The notes beneath the pieces are model-generated. The model ran no database searches. It saw only the letters and a program-made list of their open reading frames with translations, and had not been told where the DNA came from. The translations under genes and the position numbers were made by a program. Positions 26,250-34,394 of a DNA stretch of 64,000 bases are shown here, piece by piece. Position 1 is the first letter of the stretch. Each line of letters opens with the position of its first letter. Origin of the DNA: an uncultured Caulobacterales bacterium (GTDB lineage Bacteria; Pseudomonadota; Alphaproteobacteria; Caulobacterales; Caulobacteraceae); the NCBI GenBank assembly GCA_903837135.1, contig CAILTK010000038.1, positions 32,190 to 96,189 of the forward strand, written 5' to 3'.

Positions 26250-27887
26250 TCAGTTCACCTTGCGCTCGCGGCCGGCCCAGAAGGGCTCGCGCAGTTCGCG
26301 GCGCAGGATCTTGCCCGAGGCGTTGCGGGGCAGGGCGGGAATGAAGTCGATCGACTTGGGCGCCTTGAAGCCGGCGATGCGGCTGCGGGCGAAGGCGATG
26401 ATGTCGGCCGGATTTTCCTCGGCGCCGGGCTTAAGCACCACCATGGCCTTGACCGCCTCGCCCCACCGCTCGTCGGGGACGCCGATCACCGCCACCTCGG
26501 CGACGGCCGGGTGGCCATAGATCGCGCTCTCCACCTCGGCCGGATAGACGTTCTCCGCCCCGGTGATGATCATGTCCTTCACCCGGTCGTGGATGTAGAG
26601 ATAACCGTCCGCGTCGAGGTAGCCGGCGTCGCCGGTGCGCAGCCAGCCTTCCGCGTCGATGGTCTTGCGGGTGGCGTCCTCCTGACGCCAGTAACCGGCC
26701 ATGTTCATCTTCGAGCGGACGGCGACCTCGCCGACGGCGTTGGGCGGCAGGGCCGCTCCGGCCTCGTCGACGACCTTGATTTCGACGCCGGGCAGCGGAA
26801 TCCCGGCGGCCCGCATGCGCGGCGTGCCGGCCGGGTCATGGTCCTCCGGCGGCAGGTAGACCACCGTGCCGGTGGTCTCGGTCATGCCGTACTGCTGGCA
26901 GAAGCCGCAGCCGAACACCTCGATGCACTCGCGCAAGAGATCGAGCGGGATCGGCGAGGCGCCGTACAGGATGTACTTCAGCCGGCTGTAGTCGACCTCG
27001 CGGGCGCGCGGCTGGCGCACCACGATCTGCAGCGCCGCCGGCACCATGAACATCTTCGAAATGCGGTCATGCTCGATGTAGTCGAGCACCTTGAACGGAT
27101 CGAACTCGCGCGCCACCACCCCCTTGGCGCCGTTCAGCAGGCCGACCAGGCCCCAGCCGGTCCCGCCGATGTGGGCCACGGGCATGGCGACGAGACTGAC
27201 GTCGTCAGGGCCCCAGGTGTTCCAGTCCATCTGCGCCAGCGCCGAGTCCTTGCGGCCGGCCAGGAGGTTGTCGTGCGTGAGCATCACCCCCTTGGGCCGT
27301 CCGGTGGTTCCCGAGGTATAGAGCTGGACGGCCACGTCGCCGGTCGTGACGGCGACGCCGGGATCCTGGTCGGACGCGGCGTCGCGCCAGGCTTCGAACA
27401 CCGGCGCGCCCTCGGCGCCGTCGGCCTCCATGGCGATCAGCTTGGGCTTTTTCGCCAGCGGGGCGATCGCCGCGCGCGCCTGCTCCATCACTTCCGGGCC
27501 GACGAACAACAGGGGCGCCGCGCAATCCTCGACGATGTAGCCGATCTCGGGCGGCGCGAGCCGCCAGCCGATCGGCGTGGGGACGGCGCCCATCTTCGCC
27601 GCGCCGACGAACAGCTCGAAATAGTGGTCGCTGTTCTTGCCGAGGTAGGCGATGTGGTCGCCGGTCTTAAGGCCCTCGGCCAGGAGGGCGTTGGCGACCC
27701 GGCTGGTCTCGGCGTCGAAGGCCGAGAAGGTGGTTTCCCGGCCCTCGAACGAGAACGCCACGTCCTGGCCGCGCTCGCGGGCGTGATAGCGGGCGATGTC
27801 GCCGACCGTGGCCATCTGATCCAGATCGACGGCGGAGACCGAGCCGGCGACGGAAGGGCCGGTCTCCCGGACGGGGGTATCGAGCAT
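26250..27887 (-). CDS. Acyl-CoA synthetase (AMP-forming ligase)
   Basis: It activates a carboxylic acid, probably a fatty or side-chain acid, to its CoA thioester. It has 545 residues. The AMP-binding P-loop is YTSGTTGRPKGVMLTHDN, then YGMTETTG, LRTGDAGYLDADGYLYIHDR and the C-terminal lysine motif NASGKILRREL. The start at 27887 has GAGGAAA upstream. It follows acyl-CoA dehydrogenase and DUF2236 genes on the same strand with a 52-base gap. Together they suggest beta-oxidation of an unusual lipid or steroid side chain. Confidence 0.94.
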   Translation of the reverse strand: MLDTPVRETGPSVAGSVSAVDLDQMATVGDIARYHARERGQDVAFSFEGRETTFSAFDAETSRVANALLAEGLKTGDHIAYLGKNSDHYFELFVGAAKMGAVPTPIGWRLAPPEIGYIVEDCAAPLLFVGPEVMEQARAAIAPLAKKPKLIAMEADGAEGAPVFEAWRDAASDQDPGVAVTTGDVAVQLYTSGTTGRPKGVMLTHDNLLAGRKDSALAQMDWNTWGPDDVSLVAMPVAHIGGTGWGLVGLLNGAKGVVAREFDPFKVLDYIEHDRISKMFMVPAALQIVVRQPRAREVDYSRLKYILYGASPIPLDLLRECIEVFGCGFCQQYGMTETTGTVVYLPPEDHDPAGTPRMRAAGIPLPGVEIKVVDEAGAALPPNAVGEVAVRSKMNMAGYWRQEDATRKTIDAEGWLRTGDAGYLDADGYLYIHDRVKDMIITGAENVYPAEVESAIYGHPAVAEVAVIGVPDERWGEAVKAMVVLKPGAEENPADIIAFARSRIAGFKAPKSIDFIPALPRNASGKILRRELREPFWAGRERKVN

Positions 27888-27939
27888 GGGTTTCCTCGTT
27901 TGCTTTGTTCCGATCTTACGCCGGAATTGAAGGGCGGAG

Positions 27940-28863
27940 TCAGGGCGGCGAACGTCCGACCCGCTTATAGGCCAGACGGGGGATTTCGCCGAGCTTCAGG
28001 CCTGCCGTCGCCGCTAGGGCCTTCAGCGTCGGTTGCGCCGCGGCGTGGAGCATGGGGCGCCTGGGCAGCTTCAGCTGGTCCGGCGCCCAGTCCGGCAGGA
28101 TCGAGATGGACCCTTCGACCGCCAGAGGCTGCACCAGCCTGCCGGCGAGGCCGAGCGGCGAGGTGGTGGAGACGATCTGCAGGAACTCGCCGATGATCGC
28201 ATGCGGAACCAGCTTGTCGCGCCAGGTCTCCATGTAGGCGTTGATCTCCGAGACGCTGGCGGGAACATCCGCCGCCCCGAACGCCCGGCCAAGGCGCCCG
28301 CCCTCGGCGTAATAGCGGTCCTGGTCCGCCAGGCTCAGCGCCGGGTCGACGTAGCGCCTGTAGGCGTTCAGGAAGCCAAAGCTCGCGGTGACATGCACCC
28401 AGGTCAGCAGTTCCGGGTCCATCGCCCCGTAGGCCTGGCCCTCGGGGGTCCGGCCGCTCACCCGGCCGTGCATCCGCGACACCATCGCCACGCGGGCTTC
28501 GGCCGCCTTGGTCGGACCGTAGGTGGTGATCATGGTCGCGTCGCCGGTCCGCTGCATGCGGGTCAACGGATCGGTGCGGAAGATGGAGTGCTCCCAAACC
28601 CCGGTCCGGACCCGGGGCTCCGCCAGTTCGAGGATCACCGCGGCGACGCCGCCGACGGCTAAGGCGATCGGATTGGCGTGCACGCGCCAGGCCATCGAGT
28701 CCGGGCCAAAGAAGCCGGGATCGCCCGCGGGTTCGAGATAGTCGATGGTCGGCGCGCCGATCCTGGCTGTCGCCAGTGGTTTGGCGCCCGCTGCGACTTT
28801 GACCGGTTGATCGGGGCGGACCAGCACCGCCGGTTCGGCGGTGATCTCCTCGACACTGCTCAT
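27940..28863 (-). CDS. DUF2236/MpaB-like oxygenase family protein
   Basis: It has 307 residues. The all-helical DUF2236 pattern is clear: [20 protein letters not shown], then [31 protein letters not shown] and [18 protein letters not shown]. The family includes the latex-clearing b-type heme oxygenase Lcp and fungal MpaB, and a His in the family motif can ligate heme. Many bacterial members sit in lipid or steroid loci with unknown substrate. The chosen ATG at 28863 has AGGGACG upstream and leaves 16 bases to the acyl-CoA dehydrogenase stop; the longer reading to 28890 would overlap it. Confidence 0.88.
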   Translation of the reverse strand: MSSVEEITAEPAVLVRPDQPVKVAAGAKPLATARIGAPTIDYLEPAGDPGFFGPDSMAWRVHANPIALAVGGVAAVILELAEPRVRTGVWEHSIFRTDPLTRMQRTGDATMITTYGPTKAAEARVAMVSRMHGRVSGRTPEGQAYGAMDPELLTWVHVTASFGFLNAYRRYVDPALSLADQDRYYAEGGRLGRAFGAADVPASVSEINAYMETWRDKLVPHAIIGEFLQIVSTTSPLGLAGRLVQPLAVEGSISILPDWAPDQLKLPRRPMLHAAAQPTLKALAATAGLKLGEIPRLAYKRVGRSPP

Positions 28864-28879
28864 CGTCCCTGTCCTTGCG

Positions 28880-30070
28880 TCAGAGGCCAAGCACGAGCTT
28901 GGCGATGATATCCCGCTGGATCTCGTTCGAGCCGCCGTAGATGGAGGCGGCTCGGTTGTTCAGATAACGCGCCATAGCCGTAAGCGTTTGCTCCGGGCCG
29001 ACCGGCGAGAGGTTGGAGCCGGGCGCCCGGGCTTGCGGCTGGTGCACCGCCGCATAGATCCCCGCCACGTCGACGCCGATATGATCGATACCCTGCAGCG
29101 CCTCGGTTCCCTGCGCCTTCAGCATCGACGAGGCCGGTCCAGGCTTTCCACCGGTCGATTGCGAGCTGAGGACGCGCTGCTCCGTCATGCTGATCGCGGT
29201 GTTGCGAATCTCCGCCTCGACAAGCTTTCGCCGGAAGTCCGGATCGTCCGCCAGCGGCGCGCCGTCGAGCGAAGCGTTCTGCCGCAGTCCTTGCAGCGTC
29301 ACGGCGAGGCCCGGCCCCATGCCGCCGCCCCGCTCGAACTCCAGAAGATATTTGGCCACCCGCCAGCCGTCGTCCTCCTTGCCCAGCCGGTTGGCCGTCG
29401 GCACGCGCACGTCGTCGAAGAAGACTTGGTTGACCTCGTGCTCGCCGGCGAGGGTGATGATCGGGTCGATGCGGACGCCTGGGCTCGCCATGTCGAGCAG
29501 CAGGAAGGTGATGCCCGCCTGCGGGCGGCCGTCGCTCCGCGTTCGAACCAGGCAGAACATGCGGTTGGCGTGGTGCGCGTGCGTCGTCCAGATCTTGGAG
29601 CCGTTCAATACATAATCGTCGCCATCGCGCTCGGCCCTGAGCTGCAGCGAGGCGAGATCCGAGCCGGAGCCGGGTTCGGAATAGCCCTGGCACCAGTAGT
29701 CCTCGCCCGACAGGATCCGCGGCAGGTAGTGGGCCTTCTGAGCGTCTGTCCCGAAGCCCATGATGCAGGGGCCGACCATCTTCAGACCCATGGGCGCAAG
29801 GTTCGGCGCACAGGCCCGGGCGCATTCGGCCTGAAAGATATGGCGCTGCATTTCGGTCCAGCCCGGTCCGCCGTACTCGCGCGGCCAGGACGGCGCGGCC
29901 CAGCCGCGGGCGTTCAGGATCGCCTGCCAACGCAGGCTGTACTCCGGGTCGGTGAAGACGCTGGTGGCGCGGCGGCCGACCGCCGCCAACTCGGACGTCA
30001 GGGCCGTGGCCAGAAAGGCGCGGACGTCGTCGCGGAACCGGAGCTCGTGTCGGGAAAGGTTCAGGTCCAC
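28880..30070 (-). CDS. Acyl-CoA dehydrogenase
   Basis: FAD enzyme of about 396 residues introducing a 2,3 double bond in an acyl-CoA. Family motifs: [16 protein letters not shown] (substrate/FAD contact), [28 protein letters not shown] near the C-terminus. The frame runs open to 30337, but the family length and codon use fit a GTG start at 30070; no strong ribosome site is visible. It is divergent from the LuxR-type gene at 30201, and the shared 130-base region holds a CT-N12-AG palindrome (30179-30194). This sequence resembles the FadE-type enzymes of steroid and long-chain degraders, though substrate choice cannot be read here. Confidence 0.9.
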   Translation of the reverse strand: MDLNLSRHELRFRDDVRAFLATALTSELAAVGRRATSVFTDPEYSLRWQAILNARGWAAPSWPREYGGPGWTEMQRHIFQAECARACAPNLAPMGLKMVGPCIMGFGTDAQKAHYLPRILSGEDYWCQGYSEPGSGSDLASLQLRAERDGDDYVLNGSKIWTTHAHHANRMFCLVRTRSDGRPQAGITFLLLDMASPGVRIDPIITLAGEHEVNQVFFDDVRVPTANRLGKEDDGWRVAKYLLEFERGGGMGPGLAVTLQGLRQNASLDGAPLADDPDFRRKLVEAEIRNTAISMTEQRVLSSQSTGGKPGPASSMLKAQGTEALQGIDHIGVDVAGIYAAVHQPQARAPGSNLSPVGPEQTLTAMARYLNNRAASIYGGSNEIQRDIIAKLVLGL

Positions 30071-30178
30071 CGGACGCGCCAATCGATTGAAGAGGGTGGC
30101 TGTTGAAGCGGTGGCCGGAGTGAACTCACAACTTTGAACGTCGGGGAAGCATGGCGGATCACCCCCTTCGGCGCCAAG

Positions 30179-30194
30179 CTGTGAAAAGTCACAG
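30179..30194. promoter_or_regulatory. CT-N12-AG palindrome upstream of LuxR-type and acyl-CoA dehydrogenase genes
   Basis: CTGTGAAAAGTCACAG has perfect 6-base arms around AAAG and the CT-N12-AG ends of lux/las boxes. It ends 6 bases before the LuxR-type start codon, where binding would repress that gene, and lies about 109 bases upstream of the dehydrogenase start, which fits activation. The copy at 30972-30987 matches at 14 of 16 positions. Probable operator of the regulator at 30201. Confidence 0.65.
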
Positions 30195-30200
30195 GGCGCC

Positions 30201-30953
30201 ATGACGGATTCAGAACAAGACCTCCCAGCCCTGTGGAGCAGCATTGGTCGGCTGGCCGAACTGGTCGCGCAGGCGGGACGGAGCATCGGCCTGCCGCTCA
30301 CGGCCGCGTCTTCGAACCTGGCCGATCCGCTTCCCATGCGCGACGCGGAGGGGCGGCCCTATGCGGAGACCCACTTCCGCTGGGTCGAGATGGAGGAGCC
30401 GTACTGGCGAAACCGCCGGCTGGCGTTGAGCGTGCCGGTGCTCAAGGCCGTGCGCCTGACGTCGGAGCCCTTCTACTTCGATGGCGATCGCCTGATGAGC
30501 TGGCGCCCCAACCTCATGCTTCAATCGGTCGACACCAGCGGGGCGGTCGAAGAATACGGCGTTCGTTCCGCTATCGTCGCCCCTGTGCATCTGCCGTTCG
30601 GCGTCCTCGGCGCGGTGGTCTGGGGAAGCGCGGAGCCGCTCGAGAGCCTGAAAAGCGCCTTCGCTGAATCCGCCGACGCCATGTTCGCCCTGGCCCTCAA
30701 GTTCATCAGCGCCCACGCCGAAGCCTCGGGCCTCAGGGCGCCGTCGGACGGGGCGCCGACGCCGCGGGAGGTCCAGTGTCTTCGCTGGGCGGCGCTCGGC
30801 AAGACCGACTCCGAGATCGCCCAGATCCTGGAAATCTCGGTGCCGACGGTGCGCTTCCACCTCAAGAACGCCGCCTGCAAGCTCGACGCCTCCAGCCGCG
30901 CGCACGCGATCTATCGCGCCACCGCTCTCGGGTTCGTCACGACCTTGCGTTGA
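30201..30953 (+). CDS. LuxR-type transcriptional regulator (solo) of lipid locus
   Basis: It has 250 residues. The C-terminal GerE-type helix-turn-helix (TPREVQCLRWAALGKTDSEI, then AQILEISVPTVRFHLKNAAC) is clear. The N-terminal half resembles the autoinducer-binding domain in length and predicted fold, but the W-x3-Y then D-P signature of true acyl-homoserine-lactone receptors is not visible, unlike in the LuxR at 7187. There is no luxI next to it. It stands between the acyl-CoA dehydrogenase and the TonB receptor, each with a CT-N12-AG box in its promoter. It probably senses a substrate-derived ligand or another signal and activates both sides. Confidence 0.88.
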   Translation: MTDSEQDLPALWSSIGRLAELVAQAGRSIGLPLTAASSNLADPLPMRDAEGRPYAETHFRWVEMEEPYWRNRRLALSVPVLKAVRLTSEPFYFDGDRLMSWRPNLMLQSVDTSGAVEEYGVRSAIVAPVHLPFGVLGAVVWGSAEPLESLKSAFAESADAMFALALKFISAHAEASGLRAPSDGAPTPREVQCLRWAALGKTDSEIAQILEISVPTVRFHLKNAACKLDASSRAHAIYRATALGFVTTLR

Positions 30954-30971
30954 GGGGTTCCCGGCGGGCGC

Positions 30972-30987
30972 CTGTCAGAAGTCACAG
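30972..30987. promoter_or_regulatory. CT-N12-AG box upstream of the TonB receptor gene
   Basis: CTGTCAGAAGTCACAG is identical at 14 of 16 positions to the palindrome at 30179-30194. It sits 78 bases before the TonB receptor start, a usual activator position, and just after the LuxR-type gene. The near-identity of two sites on either side of one regulator is the main support for a shared operator. Confidence 0.65.
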
Positions 30988-31065
30988 CTTGTCCGCGACC
31001 CCGTTCTTCCCGCTCCATGACGACCATAAGGCCGCCAAAAGGCCAGGGCTGAGGGAAACGCATCG

Positions 31066-33513
31066 ATGGCCGGCAGTCGCACGGGACGAGTCTCACTGTT
31101 CGCGGGGGCCATGCTCCTCGTCGGCCTGCCGTTCGCGGCCACGGCGCAGACCGCGGCGCCGACCGCGCCCGCGGACGCCGCCAGCTCGGACACCATCGTC
31201 GTCACCGCGCAGCGGCGCGAACAGCAGGCCAACGCCGTACCGCTTTCGATCCAGGCCTTCAGCGGCGCCCAGCTGAAGGAGTTGCACATCACCGGCGTGT
31301 CCGACCTGTCGGCCGTGGCGCCGAGCTTCACCGTCTCCAAGGGCTATGAGGGCGTGCCGATCTATACGCTGCGCGGGATCGGCTTCAACACCATCAACCT
31401 GTCGTCCACCTCGACGGTCGGCACCTACGTCGACGAGGTGGCCTACGCCTACCCGTTCATGAATTCGGGGCCGATCTACGACCTGCAGCGGGTCGAGGTG
31501 CTCGAGGGGCCGCAGGGCACGCTTTACGGCCGCAACACCACCGCCGGCCTGGTCGACTTCATCACCAACAAGCCCAAGGACCATTTCGACGCCGGTCTGA
31601 CGGCCGAGGTCGGCAACTACGCCACCCACAACTTCGAAGGCTATATCACCGGGCCGCTGACGCAGGGCCTCACCGGGCGTCTGGCCTTCCGCACCGAGGA
31701 CAGCGACGACGGCTGGCAGAAGAGCCAGAGCCGGCCCGGCGACAAGCTCGGCCGTATCCACAATTACGGCGTCCGGGGCGAACTGTCCTGGCGGCCCAAC
31801 GACCGGTTCTCGGCCGACGTCACGCTCAGCGGCTGGCGCAACACCTCCGACACCCTGGCGGCGCAGGCGATCGGCTTCACGCCGGCGACCGCCGGCAGCC
31901 CGTTCAACACGCCGGGCGTGGCCAACTACATCGCCACGTACATGCCCACCACGGGGACGCAGGCGGACTGGGAGGCGGACAGCGCCCGCGCGGCGGACAT
32001 CGGCCGCGGCACGGGACTGCATCAGCCGTTGCAGGAGAACGACGACTTCTACGCCGCCGCCCTGCGCCTGAGCTATGATCTCGGCGGCGGGATCCGCCTG
32101 GTGTCGCTCAGCGGCTACAATCACGTCCGGCGCAACGCCACCTTCGACTGGAGCGGCGCCCCCTATGAGATCCTGACCCAGCAGTCGTTCGGCCACATCG
32201 GCTCGCTGTCCGAAGAACTGCACGTCGAGGGCGACAGCGGACCGGCGCACTGGCTGATCGGGGGCTATTACGCCCACGACAACATCTCGGATGCGGACCG
32301 GATCGATCTCGGCCAGAACGCCAACGTCGGTCTGATCCGCTATTACACCGGGACGCTCCTGCCGACGCCGTTCAACACCGGCGGCTATACGCTGGCCGAC
32401 GCCGCCACGGCCTTCCGCACCTTTATCGACTTCGGCGACATGACGGCGCGGACCTGGAGCGTTTTCGCCAACGCGGACTGGAAGCTGACCAATCAGCTCA
32501 GCCTCACCACAGGGATCCGCTTCACGCAGGACAATGAACGCTCGATCGGCTGCTCGCGCGACTACAACGGCGACATGCTCGCCAACGTCAACGTCACCAA
32601 CCGCGCGCTCTACTATCAGACCTACGGCGACTTTCTCGCCCCGATCAGCCAGAGCCAGTGCGTTACCTTCGATCCCAGCGTCCCCGGGTTCGCCATCGGC
32701 CGCACCAGCCTCGACGAGAACAACGTCTCCTACCGCGCGGCCCTGGATTGGAAACCGCTGCCGGACGTCCTCGCCTACGCTTCGATTTCCCGTGGGGCCA
32801 AGAACGGCACCATCCCTGTGAATACGGCCAACGTCTCGACCCAGAATTTGCCGGCGAAGCAGGAATTGCTGACCGCTTACGAAGTCGGGGTGAAGGCCGG
32901 CCTTTTCGAGCGTCGACTGCAGGCCAACGTCGCCCTGTTCTACCATGACTATACCGACAAGCAGCTCAGCGTCTATTTCGCTGATCCGATCTACACCGCG
33001 CTCGCCCGGCTTTCGAATGTCCCCACCGCCGACGCCTATGGTCTTGACAGCAACATCACCTGGCGGATTGCGCCGGGCCTGTCGCTGGTCACCTCGATCA
33101 CCTACGTCCATACCGAGCTCGGCAGATACATCGGTGTCAACGGCGCGGGCCAGCCGCAGAACTTCACCGGCGCGCAATTCCCCTACAGTCCCGACTGGCA
33201 GGGCGCGATGACGCTGGTGTACGACCGGCCGATCACCGACAAGCTGGGCGTACAGGCGACCCTCAACGGCCGACTGCAGACCGACAGTCACGCCGACCTC
33301 GGCGAAGACCCGCTCTTCAAGATCAAGCCCTATGGACTGCTCAACGGCAGCATCGGCGTCCACACCCTGGATCACAAATACGAGCTGTCGATCTGGGGCC
33401 GGAACCTGACGGATACCTATTACTGGAGTTCGGTCGCCAGCAACGCCAACACCGTGGTGCGGTTTCCGGGCCAGTCGATGACCTTCGGGCTGACCTTGTC
33501 GGCGCGCTACTGA
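31066..33513 (+). CDS. TonB-dependent outer-membrane receptor
   Basis: It has 815 residues. A signal peptide (to ATAQ-TAAP) is followed by a TonB box-like DTIVVTAQRREQ, the plug domain (VPLSIQAFSGAQL, then LRGIGFNT and RVEVLEGPQGTLYGRNTTAG), and a 22-strand barrel ending in the aromatic-tipped SMTFGLTLSARY. Large sphingomonad- and Caulobacter-type receptors of this kind import complex organic substrates as well as siderophores. Next to acyl-CoA enzymes and a DUF2236 protein, uptake of a lipid, terpene or steroid-like compound is the best guess. GAGGGAAACG precedes the ATG. It overlaps the convergent YjbR-type gene by 7 bases. Confidence 0.95.
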   Translation: MAGSRTGRVSLFAGAMLLVGLPFAATAQTAAPTAPADAASSDTIVVTAQRREQQANAVPLSIQAFSGAQLKELHITGVSDLSAVAPSFTVSKGYEGVPIYTLRGIGFNTINLSSTSTVGTYVDEVAYAYPFMNSGPIYDLQRVEVLEGPQGTLYGRNTTAGLVDFITNKPKDHFDAGLTAEVGNYATHNFEGYITGPLTQGLTGRLAFRTEDSDDGWQKSQSRPGDKLGRIHNYGVRGELSWRPNDRFSADVTLSGWRNTSDTLAAQAIGFTPATAGSPFNTPGVANYIATYMPTTGTQADWEADSARAADIGRGTGLHQPLQENDDFYAAALRLSYDLGGGIRLVSLSGYNHVRRNATFDWSGAPYEILTQQSFGHIGSLSEELHVEGDSGPAHWLIGGYYAHDNISDADRIDLGQNANVGLIRYYTGTLLPTPFNTGGYTLADAATAFRTFIDFGDMTARTWSVFANADWKLTNQLSLTTGIRFTQDNERSIGCSRDYNGDMLANVNVTNRALYYQTYGDFLAPISQSQCVTFDPSVPGFAIGRTSLDENNVSYRAALDWKPLPDVLAYASISRGAKNGTIPVNTANVSTQNLPAKQELLTAYEVGVKAGLFERRLQANVALFYHDYTDKQLSVYFADPIYTALARLSNVPTADAYGLDSNITWRIAPGLSLVTSITYVHTELGRYIGVNGAGQPQNFTGAQFPYSPDWQGAMTLVYDRPITDKLGVQATLNGRLQTDSHADLGEDPLFKIKPYGLLNGSIGVHTLDHKYELSIWGRNLTDTYYWSSVASNANTVVRFPGQSMTFGLTLSARY

Positions 33514-33890
33514 ACGGGCGGCTCCTCCGTCGAATTGTCTTGCTCCAGCACCGCTCTCTGCTTTGCGGAAAGCCCGGCGCGGACCAGGTCGTAGGACTGG
33601 TCAGTCAGGCGCAGCACCTCGTCCTCGGGGACGTCGCTGTCCAGACTGATGCTGATCCAATGGCGCCGGTCCAGGTGATAGCGATGGCCGATGGCCGCAT
33701 ATTGCGCGCGCAGGATTTCCGCCAGATGCGGATCGCACTTCAGGCTGACGTTGGGGTCGGCGCGCTCCGACAGGATGGCGAACATCTTACCCATCACCTT
33801 GTAGAGCGCGACGCCCTGGATCTTCGCGGGTTCGGCGCTGGCGCCCGGCTTGGCCAGGAGGCGCGACTTCACGGCGTCGGTCGGGCTCAT
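33507..33890 (-). CDS. MmcQ/YjbR-family protein
   Basis: It has 127 residues and a CyaY-like alpha/beta fold of the MmcQ/YjbR family (VMGKMFAILSERADPNVSLK, CDPHLAEILRAQYAAIGHRY, then HWISISLDSDVPEDEV). The family is implicated in DNA binding or stress, without a firm role. Convergent with the TonB receptor. Confidence 0.85.
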   Translation of the reverse strand: MSPTDAVKSRLLAKPGASAEPAKIQGVALYKVMGKMFAILSERADPNVSLKCDPHLAEILRAQYAAIGHRYHLDRRHWISISLDSDVPEDEVLRLTDQSYDLVRAGLSAKQRAVLEQDNSTEEPPVQ

Positions 33891-33909
33891 ACCCGAGCCT
33901 GGCCTCGGC

Positions 33910-34275
33910 TCAGCCGCCGTAGAAGAAGCGCTCCTCGGCGATCTTGCCGTCGCGGAGGGTGTAGAGCGCCTGTTCGGCCATGGTGAAGCGCCGGCCCTCG
34001 GGCTTGAAGGTCACGTCCATTTCGAAGCCGACCACGAACTGATCGCCGTTGACGAACGGGCCGGTCACCTTGGCGCCGTGCACCTCGTGGTTGTCCGACC
34101 ACCACGCGCTCTTGCCGCGCACGGCGTCGATGCCGTGAGACACCGGGTCCATGCCCGGCGGACCACCGGCCTCGACGCTGACCACATCCTGGGCCCAGTA
34201 TTTCTCGCCGCTCTCGGCGAACTGCCCTTGTCGCCACATCGAGACGAGGTCGTCGGCGACATCCTTGGTGTTCAT
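33910..34275 (-). CDS. SnoaL/NTF2-like protein
   Basis: It has 121 residues. The cone-shaped SnoaL-like fold is suggested by the pattern YWAQDVVSVEAGGPPG, a central DNHEVHGAKVTGPFVNG, and the C-terminal RFTMAEQALYTLRDGKIAEERFFY. Members are small isomerases, hydratases or ligand-binding proteins; no specific activity is evident. The ATG at 34275 has GGAGG upstream. It is divergent from the S9 peptidase gene at 34395. Confidence 0.85.
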   Translation of the reverse strand: MNTKDVADDLVSMWRQGQFAESGEKYWAQDVVSVEAGGPPGMDPVSHGIDAVRGKSAWWSDNHEVHGAKVTGPFVNGDQFVVGFEMDVTFKPEGRRFTMAEQALYTLRDGKIAEERFFYGG

Positions 34276-34394
34276 AGGCGGGCTCCTCCGTTGTGTTTTG
34301 AGCAGCCTAAGCCCGGAATGCGACGGTTGCACGCCCGCCGATTGACTTCGGCCCGGCGCTGAACACCATGCGCCGGGACACGAGGGGAAATCGC

